The position numbers and the translations under genes are program-made. DNA of 64,000 nt from Cytophagales bacterium (lineage in GTDB: Bacteria; Bacteroidota; Bacteroidia; Cytophagales; Cyclobacteriaceae): NCBI GenBank assembly GCA_033344775.1, contig JAWPMT010000001.1, positions 1,054,001 through 1,118,000 of the forward strand, written 5' to 3'. A model generated the notes under the pieces. That model made no database searches and was not told the origin of the DNA. It saw only the letters and a program-made list of their open reading frames with translations. Each line of letters starts with the position of its first letter. Positions within the stretch are counted from its first letter, which is position 1. This document shows positions 18,413-26,932 of the stretch, one piece after another.

Positions 18413-21010
18413 TTATTCACTCCTCAAAATCGTCGCAGGGTTTACTTTGATGGCTTTCAACACCTGACCTGTTACGGTTAAAGCCAACGTTACAACAATC
18501 ATAAAAAGTGCCACTATAAATGGTGCAGCAGATACGGGCTTAGGTTCACTAAAAACGTCCTTGATCAATTCCAAAATACCCATGGCCCCAATGGGAGCAC
18601 CTATGGCAAAAGAGATCAATATGACCCAGGAGTACTGCTTGCTGGCAATGGATGCGATGGCTTTAGGTGCCGCGCCAAGTACTTTGCGAACACTGAACTC
18701 CTTCAATTTGGCCTGAATATGAAAAGAGATTAATCCATAGAGCCCCAGACATGCTAGAATGATAGCTACCGTTGAAAGCACGATTACGATAGAAATGTTT
18801 GCATCTGTTTCCTGATAAAAATCATCGAAAACATCTGTTTGAAACTGTCTTCGGTACATATCATTAGGGTTGACTTCCTTCCAGAGGGCCATAAGCTGAC
18901 TATCAATATCCAGGAGTTTACCTTCGGCTACCTTCATTGAAAAGTACCTGACATCTGCGGGTTCTCTAAGTCCGCGAATCATGACTGGATCTAGCGCATT
19001 AAAGAAATCACTGTGGTAGAAGTCTTCCAACACTCCTACTACCGTGAGTTTTGTCCCATCATGTACGACCGACTGGCCGATAGGCTGTTGCCAATTCATT
19101 CGCTTCACAAAGGTCGCATTGACCATTATCCCCGATTGCTGATCTTGTTCCCGATCGGTAAGAAACCGTCCTGACTTGAGTTTGAATCCCATCACTTCTG
19201 AATAACCCTCGGTTACTTCATATACACGAATGGAAAATTGATGATCGAGGTAATCAAATGACTGCTTCGGGTTAGCCCAACCAACCTGGCCAGTAGAACC
19301 TGAAAGAGCTCTAACATCCTCATGATGAATAAAGTCATTTCTTAATCGCTCAAAAGTGGCCTGATCTCTCACACTCACGAACAGGATGTTTTCTGGGTTA
19401 TACCCCCATGCCTTGTTTTTCAGATGAATGCTCTGATCCGTGAATACGAAGCAGGCGACGATGGTCGCGAAGGCCATGAAAAACTGGAATCCCAGCAAGA
19501 TCTTTGAAAAGAGATTCTTCCCTTTCAACTTATTGGTTCCTCGAAGAATACTTATCGGCTCAAACCTCGACACATAAATCGCAGGATAAGCTCCGGAAAC
19601 CAACCCAACAACAACCAGCAAAGTGACATAGAAAGTGACCATGTCCTGCCAGTCATGCGCCCTGAATTGAATATCGAGCTCAGGAATAAGCATATCAAAT
19701 CCAGGTGTGAATAAGAAATATGAGATCAGGGTACCAACTGCCAATGCAAACATGGTTTGGATCAGGTTTTCAACAAGAAACTGATAGATGATCTGTTTTC
19801 TGACACCTCCCATAACTTTACGCAATCCAATTTCCTTTAGTCTTTTCGACACCCCTGTAATAGAAATATTCATGAAGTTGAAACAAGCCATAGATAACAG
19901 AAACAAGGCAATGATGGATAATGCAACCTTACCCGCAGGATGTGATGAAGGAATAACGGAAGAATAAATCTCATACCCTTTCATAGGAATGTCGGTCAGC
20001 CCCATTGGTATAAAACTCAAGATTTCCCATTCCGGATCGGAGCCATTATAGGCCTCTCTGTAGCTATCAAATGAAGCAGAAATACTGCGAATGTCCTGCC
20101 CCTCCCGCATCATGATGAAAGTGGCATCAATCAACGAACCCAGGGCATGCTTCCTTTCACGAAAACCCAGGTCGTATATTTCATTGAATGGCAAGTGAAT
20201 CCCTAGCCGCAATCCGGCATTATAGGGATAGTCCTGCAGTACCGCTCCGACGGTATATCGTTTGATTCGATTGTTCCCAAATTTGATTTCCAGATCTTTC
20301 CCAATTGCAGAAACATCTCCAAAATATTTTCTAGCTACATCGTAACTTAAAACGATCTGATCATTGTTCTTGAGGGCATTGACATCCCCATCTTGCAAGG
20401 CAAAGTCGAAAATATCCAGATAAGCATCATCGACAAAGGCCATGAGTTCATCAAGGACCTTGTCCTTGTACCTCACATTACCTCGAACGTACTCTATTCG
20501 CGTGAACGCCTCAACAGAGGGATGATCTTTCAACAAGTCCGGCCCTAATGTAACCGGAGAATCGCCCCATATTCGATCCTCGCCTTCATCATCCACCTCG
20601 TTGACAATTTGATAGATCCGATCTTTGTGGGTGTGAAATTGATCAAAATTCAGCTGTAGATCCACAAAAATGTAAGTAGTGAGACCAACACCAATGGCAA
20701 TGGCTAATCCGAATATATTGATGGCGGAGATCAATACATTGCGTTGAATGCTCCTGAAACCAAGTTTCAGGTAATTTCTAAAGAGTCCTAATTGATTCAT
20801 TTTATTTGAGTTTGACCTTTGTATGTTGGACCATCGAAAGAAGCGGAACACATCCCAGCCGAATTTCCTTCGGGCGCTTTTCAAGCCTTCCGTTTCTACT
20901 CTCCGGTCAAATAATTCGTAGATATCCCCTTCAATCTCTTCAAGAAATTGGGGCTTACAGTACCACTGCAAAAACCTCACGGCCCATTTGGGTGGTTCCG
21001 GCAGGCTCAT
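18413..21010 (-). CDS. MacB/FtsX-type ABC permease with PadR-linked N-terminal domain
   Basis: An 865-residue inner-membrane permease. The N-terminus (residues about 1-70: PPKWAVRFLQWYCKPQFLEE, EGDIYELF) is the permease-prefix domain found in Bacteroidota FtsX proteins next to PadR regulators. Two MacB-like units follow, each with a membrane helix, a periplasmic domain and an FtsX domain (RLKEIGLRKVMGG, then LKEFSVRKVLGA). It ends VNPATILRSE. The gene start overlaps the PadR stop by four bases. No ATPase gene is adjacent, so the partner must be elsewhere. Such systems are often linked to antimicrobial-peptide or envelope stress. Confidence 0.9.
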   Translation of the reverse strand: MSLPEPPKWAVRFLQWYCKPQFLEEIEGDIYELFDRRVETEGLKSARRKFGWDVFRFFRWSNIQRSNSNKMNQLGLFRNYLKLGFRSIQRNVLISAINIFGLAIAIGVGLTTYIFVDLQLNFDQFHTHKDRIYQIVNEVDDEGEDRIWGDSPVTLGPDLLKDHPSVEAFTRIEYVRGNVRYKDKVLDELMAFVDDAYLDIFDFALQDGDVNALKNNDQIVLSYDVARKYFGDVSAIGKDLEIKFGNNRIKRYTVGAVLQDYPYNAGLRLGIHLPFNEIYDLGFRERKHALGSLIDATFIMMREGQDIRSISASFDSYREAYNGSDPEWEILSFIPMGLTDIPMKGYEIYSSVIPSSHPAGKVALSIIALFLLSMACFNFMNISITGVSKRLKEIGLRKVMGGVRKQIIYQFLVENLIQTMFALAVGTLISYFLFTPGFDMLIPELDIQFRAHDWQDMVTFYVTLLVVVGLVSGAYPAIYVSRFEPISILRGTNKLKGKNLFSKILLGFQFFMAFATIVACFVFTDQSIHLKNKAWGYNPENILFVSVRDQATFERLRNDFIHHEDVRALSGSTGQVGWANPKQSFDYLDHQFSIRVYEVTEGYSEVMGFKLKSGRFLTDREQDQQSGIMVNATFVKRMNWQQPIGQSVVHDGTKLTVVGVLEDFYHSDFFNALDPVMIRGLREPADVRYFSMKVAEGKLLDIDSQLMALWKEVNPNDMYRRQFQTDVFDDFYQETDANISIVIVLSTVAIILACLGLYGLISFHIQAKLKEFSVRKVLGAAPKAIASIASKQYSWVILISFAIGAPIGAMGILELIKDVFSEPKPVSAAPFIVALFMIVVTLALTVTGQVLKAIKVNPATILRSE

Positions 21011-21342
21011 GAGGAGAAGTTGAAACGGAGATCGGGAATGCTCTGATACAATGAACTCCTGACTGACATGGAGGTGTCCAGGGCGCCTTTGCCTTCTTTG
21101 GTCAGATTGAACAATCGCTTGCGACGACCACCCCGTTCATTGGTGGCCCCTCCCATTCTGGAGCTGAGAAATTTCTTCTCTTCCAACCGACGTAGCACCG
21201 CATGAACGGCACTCACATTCAGGTCTCGACCCGTCCGCTCCTTGATCTCATCCATGATGGCAACTCCGTAGGCTTCATCATAAAGTGAGCCCACCGTGAG
21301 TAGTACCAATTCTTCTAATTCTCCCAAATGAATTCCTTTCAT
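21007..21342 (-). CDS. PadR-family transcriptional regulator
   Basis: A 111-residue winged-helix repressor. Shows LGELEELVLLTVGSL, YGVAIMDEIKERTGRDL and VSAVHAVLRRLEEKKFL, then a wing with RGGRRKRLFNLTKEGK, all typical of short PadR proteins. It overlaps the permease gene (ATGA) and probably represses the two-gene operon and itself. A palindrome in front of it (21374-21390) is a candidate operator. Confidence 0.9.
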   Translation of the reverse strand: MKGIHLGELEELVLLTVGSLYDEAYGVAIMDEIKERTGRDLNVSAVHAVLRRLEEKKFLSSRMGGATNERGGRRKRLFNLTKEGKGALDTSMSVRSSLYQSIPDLRFNFSS

Positions 21343-21373
21343 CTGCTCAATTGATTTGTTGTAGAAAACGTGA

Positions 21374-21390
21374 AACTAATCAGATTAGTT
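21374..21390. promoter_or_regulatory. Candidate PadR operator
   Basis: AACTAATC A GATTAGTT is a perfect eight-base palindrome with a one-base centre, 31 bases before the PadR start. It is flanked by two direct copies of GTGAAAC (near 21370 and 21400). Position and symmetry fit autoregulation by a dimeric repressor; binding is inferred. Confidence 0.5.
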
Positions 21391-21521
21391 GTATAAAAAG
21401 TGAAACAAATAAGAAAAGTTCAGTTTTTAAGCCTAATAAAACCCTTTCCACAAAAAAATCAATTGTATTCAAAGGAAATCACAAAAGAGATACCCTTGTC
21501 GGGTGCCCAAAATGTGGATGA

Positions 21522-21558
21522 CATCATGTCGATTTCACTTAATCAAATCGACATGATG
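21522..21558. other. 14-base perfect inverted repeat
   Basis: CATCATGTCGATTT and AAATCGACATGATG face each other across nine bases, 14 bases past the stop of the HlyD remnant. No T-run follows in either direction. It could be an RNA hairpin protecting a 3' end, a protein-binding site, or the scar of a mobile element. Confidence 0.55.
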
Positions 21559-21571
21559 ATGCAATTAGCAA

Positions 21572-21910
21572 TCAAAAATCCTTAAAACGATTAAAGAAAC
21601 GTTCCAGCAACCTAAGGTCATGCGTAATGACTTTCGCAGCACCGGTGATCTCATGACGGAATTCGATGGGTTCATTATGAGAAGTAACCAACTTATTGGG
21701 TAAACTGACATCCAGTAAATAGGCTTGCTGATCTCCGGAGATGGTCGGAGGTGCAGTTACTTTTCCGGATAGCACGCCATATTCCGCTTTGGGGTAAGAT
21801 GATAAAGACGAAGAAAAATGGTTGGCCATTGCAGGAAGGCCAGCTGATAATGATAACATCGATGTACTACAGACCCATTTCAATTGGTGCAAAAATTTCT
21901 GCTTTCGCTT
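21572..21910 (-). pseudogene. Remnant of a HlyD-family secretion protein, C-terminal end
   Basis: The last 75 or so codons read SSYPKAEYGVLSGKV, QAYLLDVSLPNKL, GAAKVITHDLRLLERF, which matches the end of HlyD adaptors that work with peptidase-containing ABC exporters of small peptides. Upstream, homology seems to continue in another frame (KAEIFAPIEMGL followed by a stop), so at least one frameshift and one stop break the gene, and the lipoyl and hairpin domains are gone. The open frame that runs to an ATG at 21970 is probably fortuitous in its first third. No matching exporter gene remains here. Confidence 0.6.
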
Positions 21911-22213
21911 TACTGAGATAAAAAAAAGCTTGATCTGGGTGTTCTTTTGCCTTGTACAATAATTGCTCAATACATGTATCGTCTTTTCATTAAATCTTGT
22001 CCCAGAACAAAAAAAGCAAGATCAAAGACAAAGTGATCGCTGAGTATTTCATACGGTTCTTAATGTGCAAGTAGCTTAATAGTTGATACTAAGTGTTTTG
22101 TCTTGTAAAGGTTGAAGGGTACCAAGGTAAGCGGTCTCGAAAAACCTGCCTTTACAAACCATCAAAACCATTAGGAAATCCGGATCATCGTTGTGTAAGA
22201 ACCCGGGACCTGG

Positions 22214-22250
22214 AAAAAAAATAAAGGCCTGAACCTCAGAAGGTCAGGCC
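22214..22250 (-). terminator. Rho-independent terminator, minus strand
   Basis: On the minus strand GGCCTGACCT pairs with AGGTTCAGGCC (one bulge) around a four-base loop and is followed by TTTATTTTTTTT. It lies downstream of the 28-codon peptide gene at 22343-22429 and probably ends that transcript, which supports expression of this otherwise empty-looking stretch. Confidence 0.75.
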
Positions 22251-22268
22251 AAACTTTGTGGTGTTCTT

Positions 22269-22320
22269 AGACGATCAAAAAGAAGCTTAATGAACGCTTA
22301 AAATAACTTTTTGATCGTCT
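22269..22320. other. 14-base perfect inverted repeat with long loop
   Basis: AGACGATCAAAAAG and CTTTTTGATCGTCT are exact reverse complements 24 bases apart; a second pair AAGC/GCTT lies inside. It sits between the small peptide gene and the terminator at 22214-22250. It could be a second RNA hairpin of the same transcript or a binding site. Confidence 0.6.
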
Positions 22321-22342
22321 TGTCGGTGTAACAGGATCTTGT

Positions 22343-22429
22343 TTAATCGGAAAGATTACCTTGATTGCTTTCCCATCTTGCAAAGAGATACATAGCAACC
22401 ATGACACCTAAAACAATAAAAATCCCCAT
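22343..22429 (-). CDS. Predicted 28-residue single-span membrane peptide
   Basis: ATG at 22429, stop TAA at 22343. The peptide starts MGIFIVLGVMVAMYLFARW and ends in a polar tail with ESNQGNLSD, the layout of one transmembrane helix with a short hydrophilic end. A strong terminator lies about 90 bases downstream on the same strand. No family is recognised and the short length means chance cannot be excluded. Confidence 0.4.
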   Translation of the reverse strand: MGIFIVLGVMVAMYLFARWESNQGNLSD

Positions 22430-22627
22430 AACAATGCTTAATATTTAAGTAATACCAAATTAGGGTTCACGTAAAGTGAACAGCAAGCTCTAGACTTAAA
22501 ATTAGAAACATTACAAAGTAAATTTCAAGAGTTGCCCCCCATTTGTCGCCCAAAAAATCAAAAAAATTTTGAACTGGAAAAAAGAGGAATTGAACGGGGA
22601 AAAGAGGAACTTTTATCAGTAATTAAA

Positions 22628-23947
22628 TCAATTTCTAAGCTTGATCTCCATTGGCATTGATCCTCTGGGGTTTAATGTAATCAAAGGGTTAATTTCCACT
22701 TTTTGCTTCAGGCTTTGAAAGTCAAAACGTTCCAAAAAATGTTTCAGTACCAATTCCATCTCCATCAAAGCGAATTGCATGCCGATACACAATCTGGGTC
22801 CGCCACCAAACGGCAAATAACTAAATGGTAAATGCTGTTTGGACTGCTCTTCGGTAAATCTAGCCGGGTCAAACTTTTCCGGATCTGACCACCAATCCGG
22901 GTGATGATGAGTTCCATAGATATAACTCACGACAATTGACCCTTTAGGTATGCGAATACCACCCACTTCGTCCTCTTCCAATGCCTTCCTATCTGTGATC
23001 CAGGCCGGAGGATAAAGCCGCATGGCTTCCTGAATGACCTGACGAATGTATGTGGTTTGTTGCTCTCCTGTCAAACTCCGGATCTTTTCTAATTCTTCAG
23101 GATGCTTAGATAAGAGATGGAGGCACCAGCTGAGGGCGTTGGCAGAAGTCTCATGTCCGGCGACAAACATGATCAATAGCTCAAAGAGGAGCTGCTGATC
23201 GGACATACTTTCCCCTGTATCTTCGTATTTCGCATGCAAGAGCATGTCAAGCAGATCATCATGTGAGTCTTCGGATTGTCTGCGTCGCTTTACGTGCTCC
23301 ATGATCCTGGCGTTCGTTTCATCCACCAGCCGGTAAGCTTTCCCCAAACGGCCGTTCAATCGATAATACCAGGTTAGGAATGGCAAACGAATGAGTCGGA
23401 TCAACATGTATTGAGATGCATCCACCGATTCCCGAATTTGAGAAATATCCCGATGATCAATTTCAGTACCTAACAATGATCTGGCCACAATATGAAAAGC
23501 CATGTTCATCATTTCAGCATGCATATCCACGACCTTGCTCCCTTGACCGAACGCTATCATACTGTCAAGGTGTTCATGAATGGTCTGATCCATCAGCGAC
23601 TTTAAGTTCTCGATCTTCTGTTTATGGAATCCCGGTTGGATCAGCCTGCGTTGCTGCAACCACTCCTCTCCTTCCAGGGTCAACAAGCCTCGGCCCAGAA
23701 AAGCAGCCAGGTGTTTGGTCTGGATGTCCGACTTCTCATAGTTCCGATGATTTTTCTGGAGTACATGGCGGATGATCTCAGGCCTGGAGGTTAATATCCC
23801 AAGATTGCCGTCTGCCATATAGACGCCATAAGGATTTCCATACTCCTTGAGGTTTTGGTCAAAGACCGGTACAGGGTTTTTCATGACACGTGGTAATCGG
23901 GAAAGAATCACGTGTTTGGGAATAGTTTTGAAGCCGAGATCGCTCAT
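22628..23947 (-). CDS. Cytochrome P450, CYP4/CYP102-like type
   Basis: A 439-residue haem monooxygenase. I-helix motif [12 protein letters not shown], ExxR as QEAMR, PERF-like region ARFTEEQ, haem loop [14 protein letters not shown] with Cys387. The AGHET and LRLYPPAW segments are typical of class II-like P450s that hydroxylate fatty acids, terpenoids or carotenoids. It differs clearly from the P450 at 15544, so the two are not recent duplicates. Monocistronic as far as can be seen; a -7 box lies just in front of the ATG. Confidence 0.93.
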   Translation of the reverse strand: MSDLGFKTIPKHVILSRLPRVMKNPVPVFDQNLKEYGNPYGVYMADGNLGILTSRPEIIRHVLQKNHRNYEKSDIQTKHLAAFLGRGLLTLEGEEWLQQRRLIQPGFHKQKIENLKSLMDQTIHEHLDSMIAFGQGSKVVDMHAEMMNMAFHIVARSLLGTEIDHRDISQIRESVDASQYMLIRLIRLPFLTWYYRLNGRLGKAYRLVDETNARIMEHVKRRRQSEDSHDDLLDMLLHAKYEDTGESMSDQQLLFELLIMFVAGHETSANALSWCLHLLSKHPEELEKIRSLTGEQQTTYIRQVIQEAMRLYPPAWITDRKALEEDEVGGIRIPKGSIVVSYIYGTHHHPDWWSDPEKFDPARFTEEQSKQHLPFSYLPFGGGPRLCIGMQFALMEMELVLKHFLERFDFQSLKQKVEINPLITLNPRGSMPMEIKLRN

Positions 23948-23954
23948 TACCAGT

Positions 23955-23962
23955 CAAATTTA
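23955..23962 (-). promoter_or_regulatory. Bacteroidota -7 box for the P450 gene
   Basis: TAAATTTG on the minus strand matches TAnnTTTG and ends seven bases before the ATG at 23947. If used, the transcript would start at or next to the start codon. I see no convincing -33 TTTG at the usual distance. Confidence 0.4.
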
Positions 23963-24054
23963 TTGTGTAGAGGACAAGAACACCCGAACAAAAAGGGTAA
24001 TTTTTGTATTCCTAGGTGTATCACATTTGAAGAAAACCTTGGTTAATAAAGAAG

Positions 24055-24558
24055 TTACTTATTCGCTTGAAGGTATTTCTTCCGTTCTCTTTTACTCATT
24101 TCCTGCAAGATCAATTCCTCAGATCGAGCAACAATGTAGTATTTCTGCGGCATCAACACAGTTTGACCTTTATTTGTCGCAAATTCAGGAGAAATGAATT
24201 CATTTGCCGAGGATTGTTGGTCATAATCGAAACCGACCAGAAAATAAGCCATGAAATGGAGGGCTCCCCGGGTTTCTCCATCCCTGATCGTACCTAATGC
24301 TGTATTGACTTCCACCTTATCCCCTACCTTCGGAAAGACACCATTTCTGGCAAACCCCTGATACCCGGCGAGCGTACCATCATTATGTTCGATCATGATG
24401 CTATTCCGGTTACGTTGAAAATGGCTCGTAGTATCAACACCAAACTCCTTCACAACTTCAACAACCAGGCCTCTTCTGGCTGCAAAGACCGTATCTGCTT
24501 GCTTTGATTCGAATTGATAGGCTTTCCATTTTCGAGGAAGCGCTTTGCCCATAAACAT
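24055..24558 (-). CDS. M23-like (LytM-fold) protein, probably catalytically inactive
   Basis: A 167-residue protein resembling Bacteroidota M23 peptidase-like proteins: VFAARRGLVVEVV, RNRNSIMIEHNDGTLAGYQGF, VGDKVEVNTALGTI, GALHFMAYF. The HxxxD and HxH zinc motifs of active M23 peptidases are not complete, so it probably binds rather than cuts cell-wall peptides. The ATG at 24558 gives no signal peptide. Directly upstream, hydrophobic codons (KLIILLL) sit in another frame after an ATG near 24597. The original start and signal peptide may therefore have been lost through two single-base changes, or the sequence has errors there. Confidence 0.6.
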   Translation of the reverse strand: MFMGKALPRKWKAYQFESKQADTVFAARRGLVVEVVKEFGVDTTSHFQRNRNSIMIEHNDGTLAGYQGFARNGVFPKVGDKVEVNTALGTIRDGETRGALHFMAYFLVGFDYDQQSSANEFISPEFATNKGQTVLMPQKYYIVARSEELILQEMSKRERKKYLQANK

Positions 24559-24752
24559 CAGTGACGCAAGAGCAAAATGATCAGCTTGATGTCCTCATGG
24601 AAGGAAAATATCATTCACTATTCCGATCTTCCCCCTATGAGAAGCGGGACATTGCCAGGGAGCTACTATCCTCCATCCTTATTGATTCAAGAGTTGTTGA
24701 TATAATCAGGCTGAATTGATGGTCTTGGTTGCCTTTGCTCTTGATCATCTTG

Positions 24753-24781
24753 GAAAAAAAAGCTCTCCTAAAAGGAGAGCT
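24753..24781 (-). terminator. Rho-independent terminator of the 24817 gene
   Basis: Perfect nine-base stem AGCTCTCCT/AGGAGAGCT with a three-base loop; on the minus strand eight Ts follow. It lies 36 bases after the stop codon of the secreted-protein gene. Confidence 0.88.
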
Positions 24782-24816
24782 CTTTGAATTTACTACTTAG
24801 TTTGTGATTTAGTTTC

Positions 24817-25533
24817 TTAATCATTTGCAGCTACAGAAGTAGATCCTGCATTAGTTAACTCGGCATAGTAGCTGATCAATTGTACCAATTCAGCTTCATT
24901 TTTGAGTTTGATTTTATTTTTCTTCATGTAAATCTCAACCTTACTGTGATCGAGTGCAGACAATACCTTTTTCTTATTCATACCAACTGACTTGGTCTCA
25001 TCTCCTACTTGCAGGTAATAATTGAAACGAGGCGCAAATGTCTCGATGTTCACTACCCCTCTCGCAGGATCATTGAATTCCTTTTTGTTGATAGTTGCAA
25101 CAAAATCCTTGAATAGCACAATGTTTTCATCCTCGTACACCACCAGGCTAAAAGACTTGGGCTTCTTAGGGTTTAAACCTTTCATGAATTTGATGGTAGA
25201 GGAAGCAAATTTTGCCGGATAATGCTCACTGGGTGTGTAATCAGTTACTTCGATGACATCATAATAACCCGCATCCATTTCTGACTTTACATCTTTATGA
25301 ATGAATTCAAATTCTTTGGAATGACCATTGTAGTTGATCAGGTATTCAACTGTTTCACCTTTCTTTAGGTTAGTGGCCTTAGCTGTTGCAAATTCCTGAA
25401 ATAGATAAGGGTTCTTTTGTTTACCCTCATAGCGGCTATCATCAATAGCCGTCTGACCCATGACGATGCTTTTTTGTGCAAATGAAAAAGTGGCTACGCA
25501 CAGGGCAATACAATAAATAACGAACGATTTCAT
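24817..25533 (-). CDS. Secreted protein of unknown function
   Basis: A 238-residue protein with a clear signal peptide (FVIYCIALCVATFSFAQ). The mature part is rich in Lys, Glu and aromatic residues and alternates beta-type segments (VEYLINYNGHSKEFEFI, FSLVVYEDENIVLFKDFV, RFNYYLQVGDE) with a helical C-terminus. I recognise no family. It is a single-gene transcript with a strong terminator. Its upstream region holds two copies of GTACTAAT seven bases apart (near 25576 and 25590), possibly a regulator site. Confidence 0.7.
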   Translation of the reverse strand: MKSFVIYCIALCVATFSFAQKSIVMGQTAIDDSRYEGKQKNPYLFQEFATAKATNLKKGETVEYLINYNGHSKEFEFIHKDVKSEMDAGYYDVIEVTDYTPSEHYPAKFASSTIKFMKGLNPKKPKSFSLVVYEDENIVLFKDFVATINKKEFNDPARGVVNIETFAPRFNYYLQVGDETKSVGMNKKKVLSALDHSKVEIYMKKNKIKLKNEAELVQLISYYAELTNAGSTSVAAND

Positions 25534-25906
25534 AGTTCTTCTCTTTGAGTTTTTGACTTTGTTTTTTTGACCTTTTGAGTACTAATACTAACGTACTAAT
25601 GACTCCCTTCGGATGTCCAGGATGCATAATCCGTGCCGAAATGGACTTTTACACGACTCAATCGGGATATTTAACAGATCGAACGGTCATTGTCTTGGAT
25701 GTTAGAAGTTTCAGTCAATTTCATTAACGTACGATTCCGTACAAATGATGCATATAAACGTGTTATTTCGAACACTTTCAGCCAAAAAGCTCCATATAGA
25801 ATGAAAGCCCGAAAAGGGATATTAAGGAACCGAATCGGGAAAACATTAACTCAATCGGATGATCACTGGTTTCAAACGGACGTAGGTCAAGGTGAAGGAT
25901 ACTGCA
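25534..25906. other. Intergenic stretch between divergent genes
   Basis: 373 bases between the secreted-protein gene and era. It holds the GTACTAAT direct repeats near 25576-25597 and a promoter for era at its right end. I see no convincing RNA gene or further coding frame. Confidence 0.4.
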
Positions 25907-25914
25907 TATTTTTG
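25907..25914 (+). promoter_or_regulatory. Bacteroidota -7 box for era
   Basis: TATTTTTG matches TAnnTTTG exactly and ends five bases before the GTG start codon at 25920. The transcript would begin at or within a few bases of the start codon (leaderless). No clear -33 element is visible. Confidence 0.5.
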
Positions 25915-25919
25915 CGCCT

Positions 25920-26801
25920 GTGAATGATTTAAACTTCAAATCCGGATTCATCTCTATCCTGGGCAAACCCAATGTGGGCAAATCCACCTTGATGAATGCA
26001 TTGACCGGCGAGCGCCTATCGATCATTACTTCTAAAGCCCAGACTACCCGTCATCGAATCTTTGGCATCATGTCAGGTGAGGACTACCAGATGGTTTACA
26101 GTGACACGCCAGGAGTGATCGATCCTCAATACAAGTTGCAGGAAAGCATGATGCGCTTCGTACGGGCTTCTCTGGAGGATGCAGACATTGTCTTGTTTGT
26201 TGTGGAGCTTGGTGAGAAATATGATTCAACGGATTTTGTACAACAAGTATTATCCGGTCCTTTCAAGACCATTCTTGTACTCAACAAAATTGACCTGGCT
26301 CAGGGCACCCAATTGCAGGATAAGATCACCTACTGGCAAGAAATTCTACCTGACGTAGAAATTGTCCCCGTATCTGCACTGGACAAAACCAACCTGGATT
26401 TACTCTTTGACAAAATCAAAACTCATCTACCTGTACATCCACCCTTTTTCCCACTGGACGCACTCACAGATAAACCTGAAAAATTCTTTGCCTCCGAGAT
26501 CATCCGTGAAAAAATCTTCCTGACCTATAAGAAGGAAGTACCTTATAGCTGTGAGGTCGTGATCACAGAATTTAAAGAAGAAGAAAAGATCATTCGGATG
26601 CGTGCTGAGATCTTTGTGGAACGCGACAGCCAAAAAGGCATCATCATTGGCCATAAAGGACAAAGTCTGAAAAAAGTAGGCATTGAGTCAAGAAAAGACA
26701 TGGAATCGTTCTTTCAAAAACAAGTCCATCTGGAGACGTACGTGAAGGTTGAAAAAGACTGGCGAAAGAAAGACAAGCAGTTAAAAAAATTCGGGTACTG
26801 A
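25920..26801 (+). CDS. era: GTPase Era, 30S ribosome assembly factor
   Basis: A 293-residue GTP-binding protein that helps mature 16S rRNA and the small subunit. G1 is GKPNVGKST near residue 16, G3 DTPG, G4 NKID, then the C-terminal KH domain with IIIGHKGQSLKKVG. The length is standard. The start is GTG at 25920, with no room for a Shine-Dalgarno site behind the -7 box; an internal ATG would remove the G1 region. It is alone on the plus strand; der follows 2.6 kb later. Confidence 0.97.
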   Translation: MNDLNFKSGFISILGKPNVGKSTLMNALTGERLSIITSKAQTTRHRIFGIMSGEDYQMVYSDTPGVIDPQYKLQESMMRFVRASLEDADIVLFVVELGEKYDSTDFVQQVLSGPFKTILVLNKIDLAQGTQLQDKITYWQEILPDVEIVPVSALDKTNLDLLFDKIKTHLPVHPPFFPLDALTDKPEKFFASEIIREKIFLTYKKEVPYSCEVVITEFKEEEKIIRMRAEIFVERDSQKGIIIGHKGQSLKKVGIESRKDMESFFQKQVHLETYVKVEKDWRKKDKQLKKFGY

Positions 26802-26932
26802 TCAATAGACCAGGAATTCCGGAGTATCGGCCTGAAGGACGGGCAACTGTCTGGAAACTAAAATACAATCAGAATCAATGAGGCCCTGGTTAATCGTTTA
26901 GCTCGATGATTAGTGAACATCTATCCCACCAT

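Noticed and set aside
21990-22052. Minus-strand frame coding a 20-residue hydrophobic peptide starting MKYSAITLS
   Set aside because: Too short to support without conservation; hydrophobic short frames arise by chance in this region.
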